A stretch of 64,000 bases of DNA, taken from contig NZ_LMUF01000052.1 in the NCBI RefSeq assembly GCF_009766085.1, positions 553,253 to 617,252 of the forward strand, written 5' to 3'. The DNA comes from Burkholderia sp. S171 (GTDB lineage: Bacteria > Pseudomonadota > Gammaproteobacteria > Burkholderiales > Burkholderiaceae). The position numbers were made by a program, and so were the translations under genes. Numbering within the stretch: position 1 is the stretch's first letter; every line of letters starts with the position of its first letter. The notes under the pieces were generated by a model. It saw only the letters and a list, made by a program, of their open reading frames with translations. It did no database searches and was not told the origin of the DNA. Shown here piece by piece: positions 1 through 9,289 of the stretch.

Positions 1-173
1 TCGGACTGGCCGTAAGAGGACCGAAGAAAGCAGTCGATAAAGCCATCAAAGGCTTATCACTGCATGGTTGATTGAAACCAGTTTGAAACAACATCGAATT
101 GCGGTCGCACGCCAAACCACCGACCGCCATTCCCTACTCAGCCGCGCAACGGCCAAGCCAAAAACCAAAAACC

Positions 174-929
174 CTAAACCGCCAACGCCCCCGCCACCCC
201 CATCGCATGCCGCGCCTGGACCAACGAAGTCTTTGCCGCCCGCGCATCCCCCGCGACCTTCAACAGCGCGCCAAGCTGCGAAGGCTCCTTCAACAACTCG
301 CGCAGAATCGGCAGAATCGTCGTGGTCCCATCGTCCCGTAACCCGGCCGTCGCAGCACTCGGCAAACTCCGCCAAGCCGGATCAACAATTGCCCGGCAAA
401 TCGCAAACGGCAATCCCCGCGCCGTGGCAATCGCCCCGGCAATATGCGATTCCATATCCACCGCCAACGCCCCAGTAGCCCGATAAAGCGAGCTCTTTTG
501 CTGCTCGCCGGCCAAAGGCGCAGCCACACCGGCCATCGTCCCTCGAACCGCCTTCGCCTCCAGCGGCGTCCCGGCAAAAGCCGCAAACAACCGCGCAGAC
601 CATTCCGGATCGGTATCGAGCACGCCGAACGGCCCCGACACAGAGCTAGCGATAATCAACGTCCCCGGCTCCAACTCCGGCGAAAGCCCGCCAGCCGTCC
701 CGAAGCTGATAATCCCGGAACACCCCCGCGCCAACGCTTCACTTAACGCACGCTCAAGCAAATCCGACCGCGCCGCAAACACCGACTCCACCCCAGGCCC
801 ACGCGCGATACGCGCTTCAAACGCCATCCCCGTCACAGCAATCACGGGCAGACGGGCATCTTCGGAGCCAGAGGAGCCGGAGCCGGAATTCAAGCCAAAG
901 CCAGAAGCAAAGCCCGGTCGCGAACTCAC
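174..929 (-). CDS. hpnG: Hopanoid-associated phosphorylase HpnG
   Basis: Predicted nucleoside-phosphorylase-fold enzyme. In hopanoid producers HpnG releases adenine from adenosylhopane on the way to extended (C35) hopanoids. The protein begins its conserved core at VIAVTGMAFEARIA and has the family's glycine-rich stretch (SFGTAGGLSP) and the purine-phosphorylase-like AVDMESHIAG segment. I place the start at the GTG at 929, which overlaps the TGA of shc (ATGTGA arrangement). An upstream in-frame ATG at 992 would put the first 21 codons inside shc and is less likely. The serine/glycine-rich stretch between start and core is probably a disordered N-terminus. It is the last gene of the four-gene hopanoid operon. 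The radical-SAM partner HpnH is not in the window. The family call is solid; the start is inferred. Confidence 0.85.
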   Translation of the reverse strand: MSSRPGFASGFGLNSGSGSSGSEDARLPVIAVTGMAFEARIARGPGVESVFAARSDLLERALSEALARGCSGIISFGTAGGLSPELEPGTLIIASSVSGPFGVLDTDPEWSARLFAAFAGTPLEAKAVRGTMAGVAAPLAGEQQKSSLYRATGALAVDMESHIAGAIATARGLPFAICRAIVDPAWRSLPSAATAGLRDDGTTTILPILRELLKEPSQLGALLKVAGDARAAKTSLVQARHAMGVAGALAV

Positions 930-2905
930 ATGCCCGCCGTCACGCGCGACGTACCGTCGCGCATCATGTTCCTGTACCGTGCCAGCGCCCAAAGCGGGAA
1001 GAACTTTCTATACCCGTGATACCGCAGATAAAACACCCTAGGAAACCCAGTCGCGGTAAATCGCGTCTCGTCCCACAAGCCATGTTCACGCTGCGTGGCA
1101 TGCAGATACTGCACGCCCTTCGCCACCGCCGGATGATCGACAAACCCCGCCGCCATCAACCCGAGCAACGCCCACGATGTCTGCGAAGCCGTGCTCGGCG
1201 CCGCTTCATATCCACGATAGTCGAGCTTGTAACTCTCCCCGCCTTCACCCCAGCCGCCATCGGCGTTCTGGATGCTGATGAGCCATTGCCCGGCGCGCTG
1301 CATGCGGGTATCGGTGAGAGGCAATCCAGCCGCATTCAATGCACACAGCGCCGTCCACGTCCCGTAGATATAGTTCAACCCCCACCGCCCGTACCAGCTT
1401 CCATCGCGTTCCTGACCGCGCAGAATATAGTCGAGCGAGCGCTTCGCCGGCTCACTCGTCGCCGGCAATTCACCCAATTGCGCGAGCATCGAAAGACAAC
1501 GCCCGGACACATCGACAGTAGGCGGATCGAGCAGCGCGCCGTGATCGGAGAAAGGAATGTTGTTGAGGTAATACTGCGTGTTCTCAGGCTCGAACGCGCC
1601 CCACCCGCCGTCGCTGCTTTGCATGCCGACAACCCATTCCCGCCCGCGTGCAATCGCTTCGCCATACAACGCGGTTCCGTTTTCACGATCGGCGCGTTCC
1701 ATCGCCATCGCGACCACGGCGGTATCGTCCACATCCGGATAATGCGGATTCGCGAACTGGAACGCCCAACCACCAGGCCGGATATTCGGCCGGCGCGAGA
1801 TCCAGTCGCCGCGTACATCGAGAATCTGCAGCGGCACGAGCCAGTCCAGTCCACGCGAAACGGCAGCGCGAGCGTTAGGCGTATCGGCTTCGAGCAACGC
1901 GTGCGCGACGAGCGACGTATCCCATATCGGCGATAAACACGGCTGGCAATATGCCTCACCGCCCGGCGCTTCATCGATAATCAAAAGCTTCTCGATCGAC
2001 TTGCGCGCTATCGCCCGGTTCGGATGATCTTCCGGATAACCGAGCACGTCGTACATCATCACGGAGTTGGCCATCGCGGGGAAAATCGCGCCAAGACCAT
2101 CTTCGCCATTCAACCGTTCATCGACGAACTTCACCGCCGCTTCCACCGCCCGTTGCCGCGTGTGGCGCGGGAACAGGGGATCAGCGGCGCGCAACACGGC
2201 ATCCACGCAGCGGAACAACATGAACCAGCCCTGATGCTGATGCGGCGCACGCTCGGCCATGCCGGCGTTGACGGGGGCATCGAAGAACAGTTCATCAATT
2301 CGCACGTTCTTCGGATTGCGCGCTTTCGGCCGCTTTGCGTTGAGCACGAGCAGCGGCACGATCACGGTCCGCGCCCAGTACGACACCTTCGACAAATGGA
2401 ACGGGAACCACTCGGGCAAGAGGGTGATTTCCACGGGCATCATGGGCACCGCGCGCCACGACACCACGCCGAACAGCGCCAGCAGAATCCGCGTGAACAC
2501 GTTCGCTTTTTCCGCGCCGCCGGCCGCGATAATTGCGCGGCGTGCCCGCTGCATGTGTTCGGCCTCAGGCAAATCGCCAATCATCTTCAGCGCGAAATAC
2601 GCCTTCACGGTGGCGCTGACGTCCATGGCGCCATCGGTGAAAAGCGGCCAGCCACCGTCCGCCCGCTGGATCCTGCGCAAGTACCGCGCGATCTTCGCTT
2701 CGAGTTCGAGATTCGGCGTTTCGGCAAGGTAATGCACGAGCAGCACGTACTCGGCGGGAATAGTGGCGTCGGCTTCGAGCTGATAAAGCCAGTAGCCGTC
2801 GGGATGTTGGTCGGCAAGAATGGCATCGGCAGCGCGCGCCACCGACGCTTCCAGCGCCGCCGCCGTCACCGGCTGGAGACCGGGCGGCTGGACAGTTTCG
2901 TTCAT
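926..2905 (-). CDS. shc: Squalene-hopene cyclase
   Basis: Cyclises squalene to hopene/hopanol at the inner face of the cytoplasmic membrane. The 659-residue length is normal for the family. The catalytic DxDD-type motif is present as PDVDDTA near residue 390, and several QW repeats are visible (for example QRADGGWPLF near the N-terminus, QSSDGGWGAFE, QERDGSWYGRWG and QNADGGWGEGG in the C-terminal half), as expected for the double alpha-barrel fold. The start ATG overlaps the hpnE stop by one base (TGATG), and its stop overlaps the hpnG start, so translational coupling is likely. Known in Burkholderia to be needed for hopanoid-dependent membrane stability and stress resistance. Also named hpnF. 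Confidence 0.97.
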   Translation of the reverse strand: MNETVQPPGLQPVTAAALEASVARAADAILADQHPDGYWLYQLEADATIPAEYVLLVHYLAETPNLELEAKIARYLRRIQRADGGWPLFTDGAMDVSATVKAYFALKMIGDLPEAEHMQRARRAIIAAGGAEKANVFTRILLALFGVVSWRAVPMMPVEITLLPEWFPFHLSKVSYWARTVIVPLLVLNAKRPKARNPKNVRIDELFFDAPVNAGMAERAPHQHQGWFMLFRCVDAVLRAADPLFPRHTRQRAVEAAVKFVDERLNGEDGLGAIFPAMANSVMMYDVLGYPEDHPNRAIARKSIEKLLIIDEAPGGEAYCQPCLSPIWDTSLVAHALLEADTPNARAAVSRGLDWLVPLQILDVRGDWISRRPNIRPGGWAFQFANPHYPDVDDTAVVAMAMERADRENGTALYGEAIARGREWVVGMQSSDGGWGAFEPENTQYYLNNIPFSDHGALLDPPTVDVSGRCLSMLAQLGELPATSEPAKRSLDYILRGQERDGSWYGRWGLNYIYGTWTALCALNAAGLPLTDTRMQRAGQWLISIQNADGGWGEGGESYKLDYRGYEAAPSTASQTSWALLGLMAAGFVDHPAVAKGVQYLHATQREHGLWDETRFTATGFPRVFYLRYHGYRKFFPLWALARYRNMMRDGTSRVTAGM

Positions 2906-4188
2906 CAGCGTTGCACCGAGAAATCAATCGAGGGATTCATAAGCAGGTCCGCAGCCTTCTGGCCGGAGCGGATCGAGCCTTCTATCGTGGCCGGTAGCCC
3001 GTTGGCAATCCAGTCGCCGGCCAGCATCAGATTCGACCAGCGCGTACGCGTGCCCGGCCGGAGGTTTTCCTGGCTCGGCACAGCCGCAAAGGTCGCACGC
3101 TTTTCCGTCACAATTTGCCAAGTGGGCATGCGCTCAACGGGCAAGCGCGCCGCCTTCGCGACCTCTTGCCAGATGCTCTGCGCAAGCGTCTCGCGCGGGG
3201 TATCGAGGAGACGATCTGCCCCGCTGATGGTCACCGAAAGACGTCCATCGAACGCGAAGAGCCATTCAGCGGTGCCGTTCAGCAAACCGGTCATCGGCTC
3301 GAAGGCAAGCGGCGGATCAATAGCGAAATGCGCATTGACGATGGCGCGGAATTCGTTCGGCGCGGATAACCCAGGCACGAGTTGCTGCGCCACGTTTGGC
3401 GGCACGGCAAGCACCACGCCGTCGTGAAGACCGATGTCCACGCGGCCATCGTCGAAATCAAGCGACGTCACACGTGTCTTCGAATCCGTGCCGGCGAAAC
3501 CGATCTCGCGCACCCGCGACCCGAGCTTGATCTCCGCGCCACCGTATTGCAGCAGGCGCAACGCGGGATCGATGAACGCATGGCCCAGCCCGTTGCGCGC
3601 GACCAGCGGCCGGCACGCCTGACCGCCGAGCAGCAGCGTTTCCTTCAGCACGTTGCCGGCGAGCACCGCGCTGCCTTCACGCGGATCCACATTCAGCACG
3701 GCCAGGAACAGCGGGTTGATCAGCGCGTCCCACAAGCGCCCGTTCGTGCGCATGGTTTGCTGCATCGTACGGCCGGGTTTGGCGAACAGCAGCGGCGCCA
3801 GCGACAGATAATCCGCGGGCATGGTGCCCGGAACGCGCGCGGCGGAATCGAAGATCCAGCCCGGCACGCGGCCCGGAGAAAGCTTCACCGTCCAGCGCGC
3901 GCCGCTGCGCAAATCCATGAACGGAAACTCGGGCTGGGTCGGGCCAACAAGTTCGTCGGCAGCGCCAATCGCCTTCGCATAGCTCAGCGTGGCGTGGTTG
4001 CCCGACAGCACCAGATGGTTGCCGTTATCAATCGTGGCGTTGAGCTTGATATCGAAGTAAGAACGGCAGCGGCCGCCCGCATGTGGCGCTGCTTCGTGCA
4101 GCACCACACGCGCTCCACGGCGCTGCAACTGGACCGCGGCGGCGAGTCCCGACAACCCCGCGCCAATCACATGAACGAGACGCGACAT
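2905..4188 (-). CDS. hpnE: Hydroxysqualene dehydroxylase HpnE
   Basis: FAD-dependent amine-oxidase-fold enzyme that reduces hydroxysqualene to squalene, the last of the HpnC-HpnD-HpnE steps from farnesyl diphosphate. The dinucleotide-binding motif VIGAGLSGLAAAVQLQ sits right at the N-terminus, followed by an acidic residue after VVLHE. The C-terminal FAD segment is visible as LMLAGDWIANGLPATIEGS. I choose the ATG at 4188, which overlaps the hpnD stop (TGATG), over an upstream start at 4215 that would add nine residues inside hpnD. It is the second gene of the operon. Confidence 0.92.
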   Translation of the reverse strand: MSRLVHVIGAGLSGLAAAVQLQRRGARVVLHEAAPHAGGRCRSYFDIKLNATIDNGNHLVLSGNHATLSYAKAIGAADELVGPTQPEFPFMDLRSGARWTVKLSPGRVPGWIFDSAARVPGTMPADYLSLAPLLFAKPGRTMQQTMRTNGRLWDALINPLFLAVLNVDPREGSAVLAGNVLKETLLLGGQACRPLVARNGLGHAFIDPALRLLQYGGAEIKLGSRVREIGFAGTDSKTRVTSLDFDDGRVDIGLHDGVVLAVPPNVAQQLVPGLSAPNEFRAIVNAHFAIDPPLAFEPMTGLLNGTAEWLFAFDGRLSVTISGADRLLDTPRETLAQSIWQEVAKAARLPVERMPTWQIVTEKRATFAAVPSQENLRPGTRTRWSNLMLAGDWIANGLPATIEGSIRSGQKAADLLMNPSIDFSVQR

Positions 4189-5093
4189 CAGAAAATATGT
4201 CGCGCGACGATCCACAGCAACCGCGAACGCGGCGTGCGGACGTGGTTGCGCGGGAGATCGAAGCCGCGCTTCAAATTCGCTTCAAGCACGCACCTGTATG
4301 CACCCGACATGATGCGCGGCGCCCGCACCTGAGCACGCGGCGCGGTAGCCATGATTGCGTCGGATTGCGCATAGTGGGACCGCGCACGATCAGCGAGCGT
4401 CAGGCAGACGCGCGGCAAGCGGGCATCGTTGACGATGGACGTAATGTCGGTCGTGGAAATACCTTCGCGCGACAGCAATTCACGCGGCAGATAAACCCGC
4501 CCAATGCCGGCGTCTTCATCGATGTCGCGAAGAATGTTCGTGAGTTGCAGCGCACGGCCAAGGTGGTGCGCGAGACGCCGTCCGGCATCTTCTTGCATCC
4601 CGAATATCCTCACTGATAACCGCCCGACCGCGCTCGCCACGCGGTCGCAATACAGGTCGAGCGTGGCTTCGTCGGGCGCGACGATGTCTTCGGCGGCGTC
4701 CATGGCCATGCCGTCGATCACGGCAATGAAGTCATCGCGGGAAAGATGAAAGGCCTGGATGTGTTGCGTCAACGCGGCCAGCGACCTGCGCGGCTTACCC
4801 GCGTAGCAATCGTCTATGTCCGCGCGCCATTGTTCGAGCGCGGCGGCGCGTTCGCCGCGCGGCAGCGTGCCGTCGGCAATATCGTCAACCGCGCGGCAGA
4901 ACGCGTAGACCTGATACATGGCGTCGCGCTGCGCAGCCGGCAAGATGCGCATGGCGAGATAGAACGAACTACCCGACGTTACCTTGGCAACGTCGGGAGC
5001 AGGATCGTCGGCGATAAGATTGGAAACGGCCAAGACGGACTCCGCTGTGGCGCCCCCAAGGGCAGCAAGTGTTTTAGATCGGGCGCCGGACAC
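4188..5093 (-). CDS. hpnD: Presqualene diphosphate synthase HpnD
   Basis: Head-to-head prenyl synthase joining two farnesyl diphosphates to presqualene diphosphate. Both aspartate-rich magnesium/diphosphate motifs of the trans-isoprenyl synthase fold are present: DDIAD at residues 70-74 and RDIDED at about 189-194 (in NILRDIDEDAGIGR). The 301-residue length is somewhat longer than the usual ~280, through an N-terminal extension. The start is a GTG at 5093. It is the first gene of the hopanoid operon; no hpnC lies next to it, so the second prenyl synthase of the three-enzyme squalene route must be encoded outside the window or be dispensable. It could also be annotated phytoene/squalene synthase, but the context with shc and hpnE makes HpnD the best call. 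Confidence 0.9.
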   Translation of the reverse strand: MSGARSKTLAALGGATAESVLAVSNLIADDPAPDVAKVTSGSSFYLAMRILPAAQRDAMYQVYAFCRAVDDIADGTLPRGERAAALEQWRADIDDCYAGKPRRSLAALTQHIQAFHLSRDDFIAVIDGMAMDAAEDIVAPDEATLDLYCDRVASAVGRLSVRIFGMQEDAGRRLAHHLGRALQLTNILRDIDEDAGIGRVYLPRELLSREGISTTDITSIVNDARLPRVCLTLADRARSHYAQSDAIMATAPRAQVRAPRIMSGAYRCVLEANLKRGFDLPRNHVRTPRSRLLWIVARHIF

Positions 5094-5131
5094 CCAGCTT
5101 CATGGAACATGCTTTAAAGCTGAATGCAAGC

Positions 5132-5179
5132 CCGGCATGGCTTGGATACCGGCTTCAGGCGGCGTGCAAGCCATGCCGG
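5132..5179. repeat. 13-bp perfect inverted repeat before hpnD
   Basis: CCGGCATGGCTTG at 5132-5144 is repeated exactly in inverse at 5167-5179 with a 22-base loop. It sits in the 179-base gap between the response-regulator gene and hpnD, both on the minus strand. There is no T-run, so it is either an operator for the hopanoid operon or a transcript hairpin. The symmetry is seen; the function is not known. Confidence 0.6.
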
Positions 5180-5272
5180 AAGCGGCGAAAAGTATATCAA
5201 GTTTGTGGAGTGTTGCCCTGCGGCGGCCTGCGGCGTCCTTTCAACATGCTTGCCACGCAGCCTTCGCCGGCT

Positions 5273-5986
5273 TCAACCTTCGTACGAAACATCGGCCGTC
5301 AGCATGTATCCCTCGTTACGCACCGTGCGGATCAACGCGGCGCCGCGTGCCGTGTCCTTCAAGTGTTGACGCAGGCGGCTGATGCAGACATCGATAGAAC
5401 GATCCAGCGGCGTATGGTTCTTGCCGAATACTTCGTCAAGCAGATAGTCGCGCGAAAGTGGCCGGTTGGGGTGATCGAGCAGCGTGCGCAGCGTCCGGTA
5501 ATCGGAACCGCCGAGCGTGATCACCACGCTCTCGGGCGACAGCATCTGCTTCATGCGCGTGTCGAGCCGCCAGCCGGCGAACGTGATTCCCGCGATGGAA
5601 TCCGCCGGCCGCGCATTGGGCATCGCCCGGCTGCGCCGCAATACCACCTTGATCTTCGCCACCAGTTCACGCGGGTCGAAGGGCTTCGGCAAATAATCGT
5701 CGGCGCCCATTTCCAGGCCGAGCACGCGGTCGAGCAGGCCACCGCGCGCACTCAGCATGACGATCGGAACGGTGCTGTTGCGGCGCAGTTCCCGCGTGAG
5801 ATCGAGGCCGTCCTCGCCGTCCAGCATCAGGTCGAGCACGACAAGGTCAATGCGCGACGAATTGATGATCTGCTTCATCTGCGCGCCGCTTTTTGCGGCC
5901 TGTGCGCCGTAACCCATGCTGCCGAGGTAATCGAGCAGGAGCTGGCGGATGTTCGGATCGTCGTCGACGACGAGTATCTGGTCCAT
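5273..5986 (-). CDS. OmpR-family response regulator
   Basis: Two-domain DNA-binding response regulator. The receiver domain (residues 1-~120 from my start) has the acidic pocket VVDDD, the phospho-acceptor D52 (VVLDLMLDG), and the conserved lysine at about 101 (YLPKPFDP). The winged-helix effector domain covers about 130-235 with the typical end RTVRNEGYML. I start at the ATG at 5986, directly before DQILVVDDD; the open frame extends upstream but that part does not resemble the family. No histidine kinase gene is adjacent, so its partner is unknown. It lies upstream of hpnD in the same direction, 179 bases away, and might regulate or be co-transcribed with the hopanoid operon. Confidence 0.9.
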   Translation of the reverse strand: MDQILVVDDDPNIRQLLLDYLGSMGYGAQAAKSGAQMKQIINSSRIDLVVLDLMLDGEDGLDLTRELRRNSTVPIVMLSARGGLLDRVLGLEMGADDYLPKPFDPRELVAKIKVVLRRSRAMPNARPADSIAGITFAGWRLDTRMKQMLSPESVVITLGGSDYRTLRTLLDHPNRPLSRDYLLDEVFGKNHTPLDRSIDVCISRLRQHLKDTARGAALIRTVRNEGYMLTADVSYEG

Positions 5987-6140
5987 GTGTTCTGTCTTCT
6001 TGCCGTGAACGCTAAAACGCCGCGGCAGTGTGCCTGATTCCGCGATGGGCGTAGCGGCCAGATCCCGCGCCAACACATTCCATTACAAAACAGCCCCACT
6101 TCGATATATGCGCATTACATCGGCCCGCTAAAGTCTGTGT

Positions 6141-6163
6141 TGCAAATCGCAATCATTCTTATT
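6141..6163 (+). promoter_or_regulatory. Fur box candidate
   Basis: TGCAAATCGCAATCATTCTT followed by ATT lies 15-37 bases before the start of the iron transport operon. It resembles the Burkholderia-type Fur site (consensus core GATAATGATAATCATTATC), matching best in its AATCATTCTTATT half. This predicts iron-repressed expression of the ABC importer. Confidence 0.65.
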
Positions 6164-6177
6164 CAGCAGGGTATCAC

Positions 6178-7386
6178 ATGTCGATTTTTGGATTTTTGTC
6201 GCTGAAACGCTTGGCCTGCGTGGCTTTTGCGCTGGCGACGCTCGGCGCGGGCGCGCTCGAGTACAGCGCCGCGAACGCGGCTGACGCGCCCGGAGCGGCG
6301 ACGCTGGACGCGATGCAAACAGTCACCGATGTCGCCGGCCGCACGGTAAAGATTCCGGCGAATCCGCAGCGCATCCTGCTGGGCGAAAGCCGCTTGCTGA
6401 TGGCCGTGGCGCTGCTCCAAGGGCAACATCCGTTGAAGAATATCGTGGGCTGGCAGGGCGATCTGCAGAGCCACGATCAGCAGACCTTCAACGCTTACGC
6501 CGCCAAATTCCCGCAGATCCGCGATATCCCGCTGATCGGCGGGGCAACCGAAGGGAGTGTCAGCGACGAGAAAGCGCTGAGCCTCAAACCCGATCTCGCG
6601 ATCTTCACGTATGGCGGCGAAGGCCCCGGCCGATACAACGCGCTCGTCCAGCAACTCGAAGCCACGGGCACGGCGGTGGTGTTTGTCGACTTCCGTATCC
6701 ATCCGATGCAAAACACGTTGCCGAGCGTGAAATTGCTCGGCGAAGTCCTGCATCGCAATGACGAGGCGAACGCTTATATCCGTTTTTATTCCGAGCATCT
6801 GGCGCATGTTCGGAGCGTGGTGAGCGGCGTGCCTGAAGCGCAGCGTCCGAAGGTGTTTATCGACTTGCTGGCGGGGGTGTGGGGCACGTGCTGCCACACA
6901 GCGGGCAACGGCAGCTACGGCGAATTTATCCAGGCGGCAGGCGGGCGAAATATTGGCGCGGGTTTGCTGCCCGGCGCGCTCGGCGACATCAGCATGGAAC
7001 AGTTGATCGTCTCGAAACCTGACGTCTACGTAGCGACAGGTTCGTGGACGCGACCCGGCGTGCCGTCGGTGAGAGTCGGCGCGCTTACGAGCCAGCAGGA
7101 CGCCGACCAGAGCCTCGCAGAGCTCATTGCAAGACCGGGTTTCGATGCCGTCAAAGCAATCCACGATGGCCGCGTGCACGGCATCTGGCACAACTACTAC
7201 GACTCGCCGTACAACATCATCGCGATCGAAGCGCTGGCGAAGTGGATCTATCCGGTGCAGTTCAAGGACCTGAGCGTCAAGGCGACGCATGACGAGTTGT
7301 ATCGCCGATTCCTGGCTGTTCCGTCCGATGGCACGTATTGGATCGATCACCCCGCGCCCGCTGCGGCGCCCCGGACAGCAGGATAA
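6178..7386 (+). CDS. Iron/siderophore ABC transporter, periplasmic binding protein
   Basis: Class III (TroA/FecB-like) periplasmic binding protein, 402 residues, which would capture a ferric chelate and deliver it to the permease encoded next. An N-terminal signal peptide (hydrophobic core LACVAFALATLGAGAL, likely cleavage after ANA) is followed by the family entry motif VTDVAGRTVKIPANPQRI. The C-terminal domain has the usual GRVHGIWHNYYDSPYNIIAIEALAKWIYP. The start ATG is preceded by AGCAGGG and the Fur box. It is the first gene of a three-gene operon with permease and ATPase. No TonB-dependent receptor is in the window. The substrate is inferred from family and Fur box; heme or cobalamin cannot be excluded. 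Confidence 0.88.
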   Translation: MSIFGFLSLKRLACVAFALATLGAGALEYSAANAADAPGAATLDAMQTVTDVAGRTVKIPANPQRILLGESRLLMAVALLQGQHPLKNIVGWQGDLQSHDQQTFNAYAAKFPQIRDIPLIGGATEGSVSDEKALSLKPDLAIFTYGGEGPGRYNALVQQLEATGTAVVFVDFRIHPMQNTLPSVKLLGEVLHRNDEANAYIRFYSEHLAHVRSVVSGVPEAQRPKVFIDLLAGVWGTCCHTAGNGSYGEFIQAAGGRNIGAGLLPGALGDISMEQLIVSKPDVYVATGSWTRPGVPSVRVGALTSQQDADQSLAELIARPGFDAVKAIHDGRVHGIWHNYYDSPYNIIAIEALAKWIYPVQFKDLSVKATHDELYRRFLAVPSDGTYWIDHPAPAAAPRTAG

Positions 7387-7394
7387 ACGCGGCC

Positions 7395-8471
7395 ATGTCG
7401 ACATTCATTCCTGCCGACGGCTACGCGGCCGCCCGCGATGACAGCGTGGCCAGTTATAAGCGGCTGACGCGGCGGCGTATCGGCGGCTTGGTGATCGTTG
7501 GCGTGCTGATCGTTGCCGCGCTGTTGTTCGACTGCCGCACCGGGCCGTCGAGCCTATCTGTATCCACCCTGCTGCGCGCCGTGTTTCATCGCGGCCCTGT
7601 AGCGACGGATATCGATGTGATCGTCTGGCAGATTCGCCTGCCTTATGCCGTGATGGCGCTGCTGGTCGGCGCAGCGCTCGGCTTATCCGGTGCGGAAGTC
7701 CAGACTATCCTGAACAATCCGCTTGCGAGCCCGTACACGCTCGGGGTATCGGCGGCGGCGGCATTTGGCGCATCGCTGGCAATCGTATTGAACATTACGA
7801 TCCCCGGCGTCGCGCAGGCGTGGGTCATCTCCGCGAACGCGTTCGCGTTTGCGCTGCTGTCGGCGTTCCTGCTCGATACGGTCGCGCGCTGGCGCGGCAT
7901 GAGCACGGCGGGCGTGGTGCTCATGGGCATCTCGCTCGTGTTCTCGTTCCATGCGCTGGTCGCGCTGATGCAGTTCATTGCGTCCGCCGACGCGCTGCAA
8001 GGGCTGATCTTCTGGACGCTGGGATCATTGGCGCGGGCGGACTGGCCGAAGATCGGCGTGCTCGCCGTGGCCCTCGCGGTAGCCTTGCCGATGTCCTTAT
8101 CGAACGCGTCGCGGCTCACGGCGCTGCGGCTGGGCGAGGATCGTGCGGCAAGCTTTGGTATCGATGTCCGGCGTCTACGGCTCGGCACGTTGCTTCGGGT
8201 CGCCGTACTGACGGCGCTGGCTGTGTCGTTTGTCGGGACCATCGGCTTTGTCGGCCTGATCGCACCGCACGTCGCGCGGGCGCTGTTCGGCGAGGATCAT
8301 CGTTTCTATCTGCCAGGCAGCGCGCTGACCGGCGCGTTGATGATGTCGCTGGCATCGATTGCATCGAAGCTGATTATTCCGGGCGTGCTGATTCCAGTCG
8401 GCATCGTGACGGCGCTGGTCGGCATTCCGCTGTTCCTCGGCATTGTGATTTCGTCGCATGGAGAGCTCTGA
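7395..8471 (+). CDS. FecCD-family ABC transporter permease
   Basis: Inner-membrane permease of the siderophore/B12 type with several long hydrophobic segments beginning at RRIGGLVIVGVLIVAALLF. Family signatures include IRLPYAVMALLVGAALGLSGAEVQTILNNPLASPYTLG and, near the end, FVGLIAPHVARALFGEDHRF followed by PVGIVTALVGIPLFLGI. I use the ATG at 7395, nine bases after the binding-protein stop; the open frame begins further upstream inside the preceding gene. A single permease gene suggests it works as a homodimer. The stop overlaps the ATPase start (TGATG). Confidence 0.92.
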   Translation: MSTFIPADGYAAARDDSVASYKRLTRRRIGGLVIVGVLIVAALLFDCRTGPSSLSVSTLLRAVFHRGPVATDIDVIVWQIRLPYAVMALLVGAALGLSGAEVQTILNNPLASPYTLGVSAAAAFGASLAIVLNITIPGVAQAWVISANAFAFALLSAFLLDTVARWRGMSTAGVVLMGISLVFSFHALVALMQFIASADALQGLIFWTLGSLARADWPKIGVLAVALAVALPMSLSNASRLTALRLGEDRAASFGIDVRRLRLGTLLRVAVLTALAVSFVGTIGFVGLIAPHVARALFGEDHRFYLPGSALTGALMMSLASIASKLIIPGVLIPVGIVTALVGIPLFLGIVISSHGEL

Positions 8472-9289
8472 TGAACGGGCTTTCGATCCACGACCTGAGC
8501 GTGCGCTACGGCAAGCGCAGCGTCCTCGATTCACTCGGCGCCGGTCCCTTGCCGCGCGGCGAAATCACCGCGCTGCTGGGACCGAACGGGAGCGGCAAGT
8601 CCACGCTGCTGCGCGCGCTCGCCGGCCTCACGCGCGCGCAAGCAGGCACGCTGTCGCTCGACGGCGAAGCGCTTGCGCTGAGCGCATCAGGCGCTCGCTC
8701 GCATAGCGTGGTGTATTTGCCGCAAGCGCTGCCCGCCGGCGTGCGGCTGCAAGTGCTGGAGTCGGTGCTGGTTGCTTATCGCGCGACCCGTCATCCGTCG
8801 TATGGCACGCAGCGCTCGACGCAAGATGACCTCGTGCATGCGCATGGCGTGCTGCAGCGGTTGGGTATCGAATCGCTGGCAACGCGCTTACTCGATGAGC
8901 TCTCGGGCGGTCAGCGGCAACTGGTTGGTATCGCGCAGGCGTTGGTACGCGATCCGCAAGTGCTGCTGCTCGACGAACCGCTCTCCGCGCTCGACCTGAA
9001 CCACCAGTTCCACGTGATGCGCACGCTGCGCAGCGAGACGCGTCATCGCAACATGGTGACCGTGGTGGTGCTGCACGACATCAACACCGCTTTGCGTTCC
9101 TGCGATAAGGCAATGTTGCTGCACGGCGGCCGTATCGTCGGGTTCGGCGTCCCCGCCGAAGTCGTGACGCAAGCGAGGCTCGAACAAGTGTTCGGCGTGG
9201 TCGCGCGTATTGAGCCGTGTTCGCAAGGGCATATCCAGGTTTTGATCGACGACCTTGCGGACCGGCCGCGCGCCGCCAGCCCGGTTTAG
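8471..9289 (+). CDS. Iron/siderophore ABC transporter ATPase
   Basis: Cytoplasmic ATPase of the importer, 272 residues, the normal size for the FepC/BtuD class. Walker A is GPNGSGKST, the signature is LSGGQRQ, Walker B is VLLLDEPLSALD and the switch histidine follows in VVVLHDINTAL. The start ATG overlaps the permease stop. The open frame is much longer upstream, but that part lies inside the permease gene and is spurious. The operon probably ends here; a 358-base gap follows. Confidence 0.95.
   Translation: MNGLSIHDLSVRYGKRSVLDSLGAGPLPRGEITALLGPNGSGKSTLLRALAGLTRAQAGTLSLDGEALALSASGARSHSVVYLPQALPAGVRLQVLESVLVAYRATRHPSYGTQRSTQDDLVHAHGVLQRLGIESLATRLLDELSGGQRQLVGIAQALVRDPQVLLLDEPLSALDLNHQFHVMRTLRSETRHRNMVTVVVLHDINTALRSCDKAMLLHGGRIVGFGVPAEVVTQARLEQVFGVVARIEPCSQGHIQVLIDDLADRPRAASPV

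Noticed and set aside
2024..3427. 467-codon plus-strand frame opposite shc and hpnE
   Set aside because: Antisense shadow with His/Arg-rich composition and no domain.
6163..7404. Long minus-strand frame opposite the iron-binding protein gene
   Set aside because: Antisense shadow in GC-rich DNA; the plus-strand product has signal peptide and family motifs.
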